NCBI GenBank assembly: GCA_017792405.1
Contig: CP051231.1
Location: 675,391-739,390, forward strand
Length of the DNA stretch: 64,000 bases
Direction: 5' to 3'
Source of the DNA: Oceanicola sp.
Lineage (GTDB): Bacteria; Pseudomonadota; Alphaproteobacteria; Rhodobacterales; Rhodobacteraceae
Numbering within the stretch: position 1 is the first letter of the stretch; the number at the start of each line of letters is the position of its first letter. The notes under the pieces were generated by a model. The model did no database searches. It saw only the letters and a list, made by a program, of their open reading frames with translations, and had not been told where the DNA came from. Shown piece after piece: positions 1 to 9,061 of this stretch. The position numbers and the translations under genes were made by a program.

Positions 1-3000
1 TGGATGACGACGCCGGCAACGTGGTGCTGGGCGAGAGCCTGGTGATCGACCTCCTGGCCAACGACCTCGACATCGACGGCGACGCGATCACCGTGACGCT
101 GGCCGAGGACGGCGCCCTGGGCAGCGTGGCGATCAACGGCGACGGCACGGTGACCTACACCGCCACCGGCGGCACCGGGGCCGACAGCTTCGGCTACACC
201 ATCAGCGACGGCACGCTCACCGCCGAGGCCACTGTCAGCCTCGAGGTGCTCGCCGAGCCCAACCTGCCGCCCGAGGCCACGGACGACGCCTACACGCTGG
301 ATGAGGACGGCACGCTGATCGTCGCCGCCGGCGCCGGGGTGCTGGCCAACGATACCGACCCCAACGGTGATGCGCTCGCCGCCAGCCTCGCCACCGGGCC
401 CGCCCACGGCAGCCTCACGCTCGCCGGGGACGGCAGCTTCAGCTACACGCCCGACGCCGATTACAGCGGGCCCGACAGCTTCACCTACATCCTGACCGAC
501 GCCCAGGGCGCCACCGCCACCGGCACTGTCAGCCTCGACGTGACCCCGCTGCCCGACGCGCCCGTGGCCGCCGACGACAGCGCCAGCGCCGCCGAGGGCG
601 AGACCATCACCATCGACGTGCTGGCCAACGACAGCGACCCCGACGGCGAGCCCCTCAGCCTCGTCGCCACCGGCGGAACCCCCGCCGGCACCGTCACCCC
701 AAACCCCGACGGCACGATCACCTACACCCCCGCCCCCGGCTTCACCGGCACCGACAGCTTCACCTACACAACCCAAGACCCCACAGGCCTACAATCAACC
801 GCAACCGTCGATGTCGAGGTGGGAGACACCGGTGCGGGGCTGGTGTCGGACGACTTCAACGGTTCCGCAGTCGGATACCAGTGGAGCTTCTTCGGGGTCG
901 CGGGCGAGGCCACGCTCGAAAGCGACGGCACGGAGGCCTGGTTGCAGATCGTATCGCCGGTGGGCGCCGCGGTGGATGCCTATAATGCGATGACCACGCC
1001 ACGCCTGGTGCAATCGGTTGAGGATGCCGATTTCGACGTGACGATCCACTTCCTCAACGAGCCTGACCAGATCTACCAGGAGCACGGGCTTCTGGTGCTC
1101 GTAAGCGATACCCAGTGGTTCCGCTTCGACATCGCCTACACGCCTGCCGGGCTGGAGCTATTGGTCGGCGAGGTGAACGGCAGCGACCGCAGCTTCCCCT
1201 TCCGCGAGACCATCGACCCCGGCGACGCGCTTTACCTCAGGATCACGCGGGAAGGCACGGCGTTCACGTTTGAATACTCTGCCGACGGTGAGACCTGGAC
1301 AACCGCGATAACGATCTACAGCGATCTCGTGCCCACCCAGGTCGGGCCCTTCGCCGGCAGCACCTCCTTTACCGGGACGCCGCCGGGCTTCGTGTCGATG
1401 TTCGACTGGTTCGAAACCTCCACCGACCCGATCGTCGGCGAGGATGGCTCGGCCCCGGTGGCCGTGGACGACTACCTGCAAACCGCCCAGGGCGCCGCGC
1501 TGGCGATCGTGTCGGCAACCGACATCCTGGCCAATGACACCGATGCCGATGGCAACACGCTGAGCGTTTCGGCCTTCGAGCAACCGGCCAATGGCACGGT
1601 GACGCAGGATGCCGGAGGCAACCTGCTTTATACCCCCGATCCCGGATTTTTCGGGGTCGACAGCTTTGGCTATACGGCCAGCGACGGCTCGCTGGAGGGC
1701 TCGGCCACGGTGCATGTCTCGGTGGAGGCCACGGGCAACGTCGGGCCGGTGGCCAGTGATGACGCCATTACGCTGGACGAGGACACGCCCACCGTGCTGG
1801 ACCTGACCGGCAACGACACCGATGCCGATGGCGACACGCTCTCGTTGCTCTGGGTCGGTGAGGCCGCACATGGCACCCTGTCGGTGGCGACCGATGGTAC
1901 CCTGACCTATACCCCCGATGCCGATTACAGCGGGTCCGATAGTTTTGCCTATGCCGTCTCCGACGGGCGCGGCGGGGTGGATGAGGGCCAGGTGACGCTG
2001 ACGATCACCGAGGTCAACGATGCACCCGTCGTGGCGGATGCCGCCTTCACCATCGCGGAGGCTGCGGCGGTGGGCACCACCGTGGGCCAGGTTGAGGCCA
2101 GTGACCCGGAAGGCCAGCCGGTGAGCTACGCCATCACCGACGGCGATCCGACAGGCATTTTCGCCGTCAACGCCGCGGGCCAAGTGGTGGTGGCGGACGC
2201 CGACGCGCTCGCAGCCGGCGGACCGGAGGTCTACGATCTGGAGATAGAGGTTAGCGACGGCACGATCACAACGCCGGCAAACGTGGCGGTCACGGTTGTC
2301 GAGGGCGACCATGCCGCCATCGTGATGAGCCTCGGGGCCATGGAATTCGGCGGCAACACCGACAATGCGGTGATCCTGCCGCACGATCCCGTGTTCGCGC
2401 AGGCCGAAGGCACGCTCAGCTTCGCCTTCGAAGCCGACAGCCTGGGCGGCCGAACCTGGCTTCTTTCGAAGGACGCGTCCGGTTTCGATGCGGGCGGCCA
2501 CGTCGGCGTCTACATCGAGGACGGTCAGATCCACGTCCGCATGCAGTCAACCGACACGACCTACACGCTCAGTTCCACCGCCACCATCGCCGTTGGAGAG
2601 TTCCACCACGTCTCCGTCACATTCGGCGGGGATGGACTGGCACTCTACGTCGATGGTGAGCTGCAGGAGACCTCGCCCTACACGGGTGGGCTTGTCAGCA
2701 ACACCGAGCCGTTGGTGCTGGGCGCCAACCAATGGACCAGCGCCCCGGGCTACGCCAACATCCTGCTCGAGCCGTTCGACGGCACGATCCATGAGTTTCA
2801 GGTCTTCTCCCAAGCTCTGACCCCCGCCGAGGTGGCCGGACTGGCGTCGCTGGCGCAGCCGCCCGCCGCAGGCGCGCCTCTGGCCCAAGTGGATGTGATC
2901 GAGGTGACCAAGGGGCTGTCCTCGACGCTGGACATCGCCGATCTGATCGCGAATGACAGCGACCCGGACGGCGATACCTTGTCGTTCCTGTCGTTCACCC

Positions 3001-5363
3001 AGCCCAGTGCGAGCACGCTTGTCGATGACGGCAACGGCCAGCTCACCTACACCCCGCCCGACGAGGAGTTCGAGGGGCTGGTGACATTCGAGTACACCAT
3101 CAGCGACGGCACCAATACTGCCACCGCAACCGTTGTGCTCGACATCACCCTCGCCCCCACCTCGACGGGTGGCACCGCCGACTGGACTTCGATCTCGACA
3201 GTGACCGGAGAGATCGAGCCGTCGCAGACCGAAGAACTGACCGCCGCCCATATCTTCGACGCCAATGGCGACGGGCTGAACGACTTCGTCATCGGCGGTC
3301 GGCTCGACGGGCCGGCTCTGACGCTTTACCTGCAACAGGCGGATGGCAGCTTCGAGGCCAACGTGATCGAGCCGGATACCTATCCGATCGAAGCGGGCGG
3401 CACGATCTACGATGTGGACGGCGACGGCGATCTCGACATCGTCATGGGCGGCGATTCCAGCTCGACCTCGATCTGGTGGTGGGAAAACCCCGGCGTCTAC
3501 GACCCCGGCACCATCTGGGCGGTCCACGAGATCAAGTCGGGCGGGGCGAACCAGCAGCACGACATGATCTTCGGCGACTTCGATGGCGACGGCGTGGACG
3601 AGTTCGTGTTCTGGAACCAGAAGGGCGACGGCAACGGCCTCTACATGGCCGAAATCGCCGCCGATCCGACCCAGCCCTGGGAGATTACCCAGATCTACGA
3701 CGGACAGATCAGCGAGGGCCTTGCCGTCGGCGACATCGACGGCGACGGGATCGACGACATCGTGATGGGCGGCTTCTGGCTGCAATGGCAGGGCGGCACC
3801 GAGTTCCTCTCTACCACCATCGACGCCTCCTTCCCCTTCCCGCAGACCGCGGTGGGCGACTTCAATGAGGACGGCCAGCTAGAGGTGGTGATTTCGAGCG
3901 GCGATGCCGACGGCCCGCTGTTGATGTATTCCTATACCGGCGACCCTACGGTTTCGGCCAACTGGACGGCGGTGGATCTGCTGGGCACCTCGGTGGACGA
4001 GGGTCACAGCCTTGAGGTTGCCGACATCAACGAGGACGGACACCTCGACATCTTCGTGGCTGAGATGGACCTGATGGGCTTGAACCCGGAATCCGAGACA
4101 TGGGTTCTCTACGGCGATGGCACCGGCAATTTCGAGACCACCCTTGTTACCACGGGGATCGACAACCATGAGAGCACCATCGGCGATCTCGATGGCGACG
4201 GCGATCTCGACATCCTGATGAAGGGCTTCTTCGACCAAGACATCCATATCTTCTACAACACGCTCAACGAGCCGGTTCTCTACGCCTGGGACCGCATCGT
4301 GATTGAGGATAACCGGCCGTGGCGGGCGATCTTCGAGGCCGCCGCCGACATCAACGGCGACGGTCTGCTCGATATCGTCACCGGCGGCTGGTGGTACGAA
4401 AACCCGGGCAGCATCGATGGCGAGTGGGTGCAGCACACCGTGGGCGCTCCGATGAACAACATGAACGCGGTCTACGACTTCGACGGCGACGGCGACATGG
4501 ACATCCTCGGCACGCAGGCCACCGGCAGCAGCGCCAATTCCAGCTTCGCCTGGGCCGAGAACGACGGCACCGGCAACTTCACTATCCACACCAACCTGGA
4601 CGATGCGGTGGGCGTGTTCCTGCAGGGCACCACTGTCACGCAATTCACCGAGGACGGGCCGCTCCAGGTCGTCCTGTCCTGGCAGAACGGCGATGGTGGC
4701 ACCCAGGTGCTTACCGTGCCCGAAGACCCGACAACGGGCACCTGGGAATGGTCGCAGATCAACGCCTTCTCGGCCGGCGAGGGGCTGGATGCCGCGGATA
4801 TCGACGGCGACGGTGACAACGACCTGCTGACCGGCTTCGACTGGCTGCGCAACGATGACGGCGTCTTCACCCAGGTCACGCTGCACGAAGCCGCGGCGCT
4901 GGCCGAGCCTGACCGGGTTTACCTTGTGGACATGGACGGCGACGGCGATCTCGACGCACTGGTGGGCTACGGCCACGAAAGCTCGATCACCACGCTGGCT
5001 TGGTACGAGCAGGGCGAGGACCCCGAGGCTCTGTGGACCGAGCATGTCATCACCAACGACCTGGTGGGCAACCCGCAGAGCGTGGACGTCTTCGACCTCG
5101 ACGGCGACGGCGACCTCGACGTTGTGGCAGGCGAGCACCTGCCCACCGACACGGGCGAACTCAACCTCTTCGTGTTCGAGAACCTCAGCGACGACACCTG
5201 GAACCAATACCTGGTCTACTCCGGAGACGAGCACCACGACGGCGCGCAGCTGGCGGATCTCGACAACGACGGCGACATGGACATCTATTCCATCGGCTGG
5301 ACCCACGGCGAGGTCATCATCTACGAGAACCTCACCAACGGCTTCACCCTCGATCCGGTATAA
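1..5363 (+). CDS. Giant secreted calcium-binding repeat protein, 5' end outside window (partial)
   Basis: The reading frame is already open at base 3 with residues DDDAGN typical of a repeat, so the true start lies upstream and the in-frame GTG at 21 is not a start. Visible order, numbering from the GTG: three cadherin/Big_9-like repeats (about 1-270) with the LAND-D-DGD and TYTP signatures, a concanavalin-like domain (about 275-470, DDFNG start), two more repeats (480-665), a cadherin-like unit (670-760), a LamG-like domain (775-935), another repeat (955-1045), then about 700 residues of FG-GAP/VCBS propeller repeats with many D-x-DGDGD-x-D calcium loops. No RTX nonapeptides are seen near the C terminus (last residues GFTLDPV). 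Such proteins are usually exported adhesins or glycan-binding proteins; the ligand cannot be read from sequence. Confidence 0.9.
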   Translation, partial: DDDAGNVVLGESLVIDLLANDLDIDGDAITVTLAEDGALGSVAINGDGTVTYTATGGTGADSFGYTISDGTLTAEATVSLEVLAEPNLPPEATDDAYTLDEDGTLIVAAGAGVLANDTDPNGDALAASLATGPAHGSLTLAGDGSFSYTPDADYSGPDSFTYILTDAQGATATGTVSLDVTPLPDAPVAADDSASAAEGETITIDVLANDSDPDGEPLSLVATGGTPAGTVTPNPDGTITYTPAPGFTGTDSFTYTTQDPTGLQSTATVDVEVGDTGAGLVSDDFNGSAVGYQWSFFGVAGEATLESDGTEAWLQIVSPVGAAVDAYNAMTTPRLVQSVEDADFDVTIHFLNEPDQIYQEHGLLVLVSDTQWFRFDIAYTPAGLELLVGEVNGSDRSFPFRETIDPGDALYLRITREGTAFTFEYSADGETWTTAITIYSDLVPTQVGPFAGSTSFTGTPPGFVSMFDWFETSTDPIVGEDGSAPVAVDDYLQTAQGAALAIVSATDILANDTDADGNTLSVSAFEQPANGTVTQDAGGNLLYTPDPGFFGVDSFGYTASDGSLEGSATVHVSVEATGNVGPVASDDAITLDEDTPTVLDLTGNDTDADGDTLSLLWVGEAAHGTLSVATDGTLTYTPDADYSGSDSFAYAVSDGRGGVDEGQVTLTITEVNDAPVVADAAFTIAEAAAVGTTVGQVEASDPEGQPVSYAITDGDPTGIFAVNAAGQVVVADADALAAGGPEVYDLEIEVSDGTITTPANVAVTVVEGDHAAIVMSLGAMEFGGNTDNAVILPHDPVFAQAEGTLSFAFEADSLGGRTWLLSKDASGFDAGGHVGVYIEDGQIHVRMQSTDTTYTLSSTATIAVGEFHHVSVTFGGDGLALYVDGELQETSPYTGGLVSNTEPLVLGANQWTSAPGYANILLEPFDGTIHEFQVFSQALTPAEVAGLASLAQPPAAGAPLAQVDVIEVTKGLSSTLDIADLIANDSDPDGDTLSFLSFTQPSASTLVDDGNGQLTYTPPDEEFEGLVTFEYTISDGTNTATATVVLDITLAPTSTGGTADWTSISTVTGEIEPSQTEELTAAHIFDANGDGLNDFVIGGRLDGPALTLYLQQADGSFEANVIEPDTYPIEAGGTIYDVDGDGDLDIVMGGDSSSTSIWWWENPGVYDPGTIWAVHEIKSGGANQQHDMIFGDFDGDGVDEFVFWNQKGDGNGLYMAEIAADPTQPWEITQIYDGQISEGLAVGDIDGDGIDDIVMGGFWLQWQGGTEFLSTTIDASFPFPQTAVGDFNEDGQLEVVISSGDADGPLLMYSYTGDPTVSANWTAVDLLGTSVDEGHSLEVADINEDGHLDIFVAEMDLMGLNPESETWVLYGDGTGNFETTLVTTGIDNHESTIGDLDGDGDLDILMKGFFDQDIHIFYNTLNEPVLYAWDRIVIEDNRPWRAIFEAAADINGDGLLDIVTGGWWYENPGSIDGEWVQHTVGAPMNNMNAVYDFDGDGDMDILGTQATGSSANSSFAWAENDGTGNFTIHTNLDDAVGVFLQGTTVTQFTEDGPLQVVLSWQNGDGGTQVLTVPEDPTTGTWEWSQINAFSAGEGLDAADIDGDGDNDLLTGFDWLRNDDGVFTQVTLHEAAALAEPDRVYLVDMDGDGDLDALVGYGHESSITTLAWYEQGEDPEALWTEHVITNDLVGNPQSVDVFDLDGDGDLDVVAGEHLPTDTGELNLFVFENLSDDTWNQYLVYSGDEHHDGAQLADLDNDGDMDIYSIGWTHGEVIIYENLTNGFTLDPV

Positions 5364-5493
5364 CAGGCGCACCGGGCTCGGCAGAGCCTGACGCGCCGCG
5401 CTGCAGACACAAAAGAAACACAGGCCGAAATTGGGATGAAACTCGGCGGAGCGATCTGCCCTGCATCTCATTGCATCGCATAGGAGACCCGCC

Positions 5494-5643
5494 ATGCCCA
5501 TTCGTTCAGCCCGCGTCGCCGGACCCGCCGATCATGACACAGCCACCCGTCGGCTCCAATGCCGTGCGGGCCCCTATGCCGCACTCGCAGTGGCGGCGGC
5601 GTTCGTCGCGACCTTCATCCACTGCATCCTACCAGTGCTGTGA
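5494..5643 (+). CDS. Small hypothetical protein with one hydrophobic segment (49 aa)
   Basis: A 49-codon frame starts at an ATG preceded by GGAG about 8 bases upstream and ends in TGA. Its last 25 residues (AALAVAAAFVATFIHCILPV) could form one membrane span. It lies between the giant repeat protein and a decayed MFS gene, so it may itself be a fragment of a degraded gene or a chance frame. No family is recognised. Confidence 0.25.
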   Translation: MPIRSARVAGPADHDTATRRLQCRAGPYAALAVAAAFVATFIHCILPVL

Positions 5644-5700
5644 GGTCTGAGCGCACTCCGGTCAAAACCGCCCACGCCACGGTCGGACCGACTAACCAGG

Positions 5701-5996
5701 ATCATCGCTGCCGAAACTTCGGCGACCCTCGCGGTGATCATGGGACAGCTCGTCAACTGGCTGTCGTCGTTCTTCGCGCCGCTTAAGGCCATTTTCGGCA
5801 AGGCCTGCGGCAATGTCGCGCTGATCAACACCGCACGCTGATCGGGCTTGCGCTGGGGGGCATCGGCATGGGTGTCGTTGCGGTCCGGATCGGCACGCGG
5901 CCCGTGGCCCCGTTAGGTGTGGCCGTCACTGCGGGGGCCTTTGCGTTGGCCGCCACCGCCCAGTCGCTCTGGCAGCTCTTCGTGGTGTTCTTCCTA
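5701..5996 (+). pseudogene. Remnant of an MFS transporter, frameshifted and cut by an insertion sequence
   Basis: Frame 1 reads IIAAETSATLAVIMGQLVNW and continues to a TGA at 5839; moving to another frame at about the same place continues with TLIGLALGGIGMGVVAVRIG and then a hydrophobic stretch ending SLWQLFVVFFLG, directly at the insertion sequence. Joined, this resembles the first membrane spans of a major-facilitator transporter, including the loop between spans 2 and 3 (RIGTRPV). The remaining spans are not found on the other side of the element, where an integrase remnant begins. So the gene carries a frameshift and a 3' truncation. Family assignment rests on pattern resemblance only. 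Confidence 0.55.
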
Positions 5997-6827
5997 GGGT
6001 CAGGACCCATTGATTTCCCGGTAGCAGCGTGATTCACGGCTCTAAAAACGAGCGATAAAAATGTCTGATCTATTCTGGTTGAGCGATGCGCAGATGGCAC
6101 GTCTGGAACCTTTCTTCCCCAAGTCCCACGGCAAGCCTTTTGTCGATGATCGGCGTGTGTTGAGTGGAATTATCTTCATCAATCGCATTGGCTTACGTTG
6201 GCGCGATGCCCCGGCGGTATACGGGCCACACAAGCCAATCTACAACCGTTCGAAACGTTAGAGTGACAAGGGCATCTTCGCGCGAATGATGGTTGGCCTG
6301 ACCGCCGATCACGGCGAACCGAAGACCGTTATGAAGGACGCAACCTATCTGAAGGCACACCGTGCAGCGACCGGCATGGGCCTGAAAAAGGGGGGCGTGG
6401 ACGCCTGATCGGGCTAACCAAGGGAGGCATGAATACCAAGCTGCACGCCATCTGCGACAGCCGGGGCCGCCCGCTGAGCCTTCTCGTAACCGCGGGACAA
6501 GTCAGCGACTACATCGGCGCACGGGCTTTGGTGAGCAGCCTACCGAATGTCGATTGGCTGCTCGGGGATCGCGGTTATGACGCCGATTAGTTCCGAGAAG
6601 CATTGAACGACAAAGGGATACGCGCCAGCATCCCGGGCCGGAGACAGCGCAAGAAGACCGTGAAATACGACAATCGCCGGTACAAAAGGCGTAAAGGGAT
6701 CGAGATCATGTTCGGCAGTCTCAAGGACTGGCGGCGTGTCGCCACGCGTTACGACCGATGCCCAAAGGTCATCCTTCAGCCATCGCCCTCGCAGCAACCG
6801 TCATCCATTGGCTTTGAGTCCTGACCC
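5997..6827 (+). mobile_element. Decayed IS5-family (IS427-like) insertion sequence
   Basis: Ends are inverted repeats: the left end reads GGGTCAGGACCCATTG and the right end, read on the other strand, GGGTCAGGACTCAAAG. The element is 831 bp and is flanked on both sides by TA (5995-5996 and 6828-6829), the expected target duplication of IS427-type elements. It contains one transposase reading region, now broken (separate entry). Left flank is a MFS remnant and right flank an integrase remnant, so the insertion may mark a rearrangement junction. Confidence 0.85.
6061..6826 (+). pseudogene. Broken IS5/IS427 transposase (two-frame orfA/orfB)
   Basis: The orfA part starts MSDLFWLSDAQMARLEPFFP and is interrupted by a TAG at 6259, where a Trp codon is expected (NR-W-KR context), then continues in frame to TGA at 6406. 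The orfB part follows in another frame (GLTKGGMNTKLHAICDSRGR) and carries a second TAG at 6588 and a late frameshift that replaces the usual hydrophobic C terminus. DDE residues are still visible: D of KDATYLKAHR, D of LLGDRGYD, E of IEIMFG. In intact relatives the two parts are joined by programmed frameshifting. With two nonsense changes and one indel this copy should be inactive. Confidence 0.85.
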
Positions 6828-6831
6828 TAAG

Positions 6832-7201
6832 CATGTTTGGCCGATACGTGTCCGCTTGGAGATTGCCGAAAAAGTTCGCGATCTCGCCTTCTTCAATCTA
6901 GCGATCGACAGCAGGCTGCGGGGCTGCGACCTGGTGAAGCTAAAGGTCGCATGTATCTACGCGGCGGGAAAAGTCAGGGAACGCGCCTCGTCCCGGGGTG
7001 GGGGCTTCGATCGGGCTCAAACCGAGTTCACATGGCGCGCACTCGATGCGGCGAACAAAGTTTGCGCAAACCTACCACGAGACCGGCAACCTTCGTGCAA
7101 TTCAACTCCTGCTGGGGCACGCTACGATGGACAGCACGGTTCGCTATCTCGGCGTCGAGCTCGAGGATGCCCTTGCGATAGCCGAGCCAGTTGATATCTG
7201 A
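6832..7201 (+). pseudogene. Tyrosine-recombinase (phage-type integrase) remnant with internal deletion
   Basis: Two pieces of one protein lie in different frames. The first (from about 6832) reads KHVWPIRVRLEIAEKVRDLA and then LAIDSRLRGCDLVKLKV, typical of the front of a small roseobacterial integrase. The second (frame of 6998-7201) reads GAHSMRRTKFAQTY, then LLGHATMDSTVRYLGVELED, carrying an Arg, the GH and the catalytic Tyr context. The middle section, usually about 60 residues, is missing and the frames do not join. Start codon and proper N terminus are absent; the left end abuts the insertion sequence. Confidence 0.75.
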
Positions 7202-7722
7202 GCGGCAGGGCCGCCCGACGAGGGCGGCCCCTAGCAGCACTCCACTTGGTTTTTCGCCGCTACACAGCGGCATCACAACAACTGAGGTCAAAAAAAGCCG
7301 CGTCGCAAACTGCGTGTCTTGGACCCCTTCAACGCTTCCCTCACTTGTCGTCCACGACAAAACCAACGTTGGGCCATCATCGATTTCGTCAGAGGCTCCG
7401 GGATCATCTCTTCGGTTGGAAGAGCTTTTCACGTGGATTGAACACCGTCCAAGTCCAGGTAACGTGGATGCCCCGATGACATGCCGGGCATGCCATCGCT
7501 TAAGGAAGAACCTGCACAGTGCCGGTGCTGGTGATCGTGAGTTGTTAGTAAAAACTCTGCGCCGCTGCCCGGTTCGACAAAATGCCAGTGCCGCTGGGTC
7601 GGTGACTCCTCTTCCCTAAGCCACTGTTGTGCAGCAAAACTCTCCTCAATGTCGTATTTCCGTATCGCGGTGAGCCCGCTAAGCTAAGGAGAGCGCACCC
7701 GATCTCCGCCGTGGGAGGACAG
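7202..7722. other. Intergenic stretch, no gene recognised
   Basis: About 520 bases between the integrase remnant and a response regulator. Short frames here lack ribosome sites and recognisable domains. Base composition is lower in GC than the neighbouring genes, consistent with an extension of the decayed island. The last part must hold the promoter of the response-regulator gene, but no confident -35/-10 pair was found. Confidence 0.5.
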
Positions 7723-8397
7723 ATGACAAATTGCCTGCCAGCGCCCCTGGGAGGGGCCGTTCCAAACAGGGGCTGTGCGATTGTCATCGACGATCACCCG
7801 ATGATCCATCTGGGATGTCGGCAAATGTTGCGCGTTGCAGGGTTTGACGAAGTTCTCACAGCGTCTTCCGCCGAAGAAGGGATCGCGTTGTCCCGCCAGC
7901 ACCAGCCGGAGCTTGCCGTGCTCGACCTGGGATTGCCCGGCGCGGGTGGGTTGGAGAGTATCGCCGCGCTGCGCGAGGCCGCGCCGAAGATGTCGATCCT
8001 CGTCTTCACCATGAGCGACCGACCCGCCTTCGCCTCCCGCGTACTGGAGGCCGGGGCGCATGGATTTCTGTCGAAGAACGCGGCAGCCAGCAGCTTTCAC
8101 GACGCGCTATCCGCGATCCAGGCAGGGGAGATCTACCTCGAGCACGACACCGCGATGAATCTGGTCACACAGCGCAGCATGACATCGGCATCACCTCTTT
8201 CCGTGCTGACGCCGCGCGAACGCGAAGTGTTGTTCAGGCTCGGTGACGGGCTGGACCTGTCGCAGATCGCCGAGGAGCTGAACGTCAGCTACAAGACCGC
8301 GGCCAACACGAGTTCGACGCTGAAGAAAAAGCTGGGGGCAAAGGGCGTGAACAGTCTGATCCGGCTTGCCATCGAGAACGCACAGGACAGGCCTTGA
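7723..8397 (+). CDS. NarL/FixJ-type response regulator, copy 1
   Basis: Receiver domain at about residues 18-135 with acidic pair DD (VIDDHP), phospho-acceptor D68 in LAVLDLGLPG and the lysine of FLSKNAA; LuxR-type helix-turn-helix at about 155-215 (LTPREREVLFRL). The start at 7723 is chosen because GGAGG lies 4-9 bases upstream; longer frames back to 7627 lack this. It converges on a second regulator of the same type, with only 10 bases between the two stops, and the two receivers share IDDHP-HLG and FLSKNA. It likely acts with the adjacent kinase on the quinoprotein genes; that link is inference from position. Confidence 0.9.
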   Translation: MTNCLPAPLGGAVPNRGCAIVIDDHPMIHLGCRQMLRVAGFDEVLTASSAEEGIALSRQHQPELAVLDLGLPGAGGLESIAALREAAPKMSILVFTMSDRPAFASRVLEAGAHGFLSKNAAASSFHDALSAIQAGEIYLEHDTAMNLVTQRSMTSASPLSVLTPREREVLFRLGDGLDLSQIAEELNVSYKTAANTSSTLKKKLGAKGVNSLIRLAIENAQDRP

Positions 8398-8407
8398 GGC
8401 CGGATCC

Positions 8408-9061
8408 TCACCGTGCCAGCTGCTTTGGCACTGAGCGATCCATCTCGAGTCCGACCCGCATCAACTCTGTCAGATTGCGCGCCCTCAGCTTGCGCCTGAG
8501 CGCCGCGCTGACATTGGCCACGGTCTTGTAGCTGACGTGAATGGCATCGGCGATCTCGTCATAGCTCTGCCCCTGCGCGATCAACCGCAAAACCTGCGCT
8601 TCGCGCGCATTCAACTCGCCGAAGCGACTTTCGGCATGTCCGCCGGTCGCGAGGGTCAACGCAAGGCGTGGCTCAAGAAAGGTCCGCCCGGCCATGATGG
8701 TCCGCACCGCCGCGATGAACTGCTCCGGTGGCGCGTTCTTGGAAAGGAACCCCTGCGCGCTCTGCTCCATCGCCATCCGTGCAAAGGCAGGGTTCTCGTT
8801 CATGGTGAAGACCAGAACCGGCACATCCGGCGCGCGGCTCTGAAGCTGCGGCAAGAGCGCCAGCCCGCCGATCCCGGGCAAACCCAGATCAAGGATGATC
8901 AGGTCCGGCAGCGCGCGGTCCAGATGGCGCAGGGCGGTGCCGGCGTCCTCGGCCCTCAGCACCGTGTCGAAGCCGCATTCAGGCAGCAGGGACCGGGCGC
9001 CCAGATGGGTAATCGGGTGGTCGTCGATCACCAGAGCGGTCTTCTGCGGTTCTGAAGTCAT
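8408..9061 (-). CDS. NarL/FixJ-type response regulator, copy 2
   Basis: Receiver (VIDDHPITHLG, phospho-acceptor D58 in LIILDLGLPG, FLSKNAP) followed by a LuxR-type DNA-binding domain (LNAREAQVLRLIAQGQS, VSYKTVANVSAALRRKL). It begins inside the 3' end of the sensor kinase gene, so kinase and regulator are translationally linked. An alternative start at 9082 would add seven residues; 9061 is preferred for the GGGTGA just upstream. It is the obvious cognate partner of the kinase. Homologous kinase/regulator pairs (MoxYX, FlhSR) control methanol or formaldehyde oxidation in Paracoccus; that role is inferred here. Confidence 0.9.
   Translation of the reverse strand: MTSEPQKTALVIDDHPITHLGARSLLPECGFDTVLRAEDAGTALRHLDRALPDLIILDLGLPGIGGLALLPQLQSRAPDVPVLVFTMNENPAFARMAMEQSAQGFLSKNAPPEQFIAAVRTIMAGRTFLEPRLALTLATGGHAESRFGELNAREAQVLRLIAQGQSYDEIADAIHVSYKTVANVSAALRRKLRARNLTELMRVGLEMDRSVPKQLAR

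Noticed and set aside
3400..5300. Periodic GACGGCGACGG units considered as CRISPR or tandem DNA repeat
   Set aside because: They are in-frame DGDGD calcium loops of a coding sequence with irregular spacing and no unique spacers.
1158..5501. Long minus-strand frames opposite the giant repeat protein
   Set aside because: They mirror GC-rich Asp/Gly codon repeats, have no ribosome sites and no domains.
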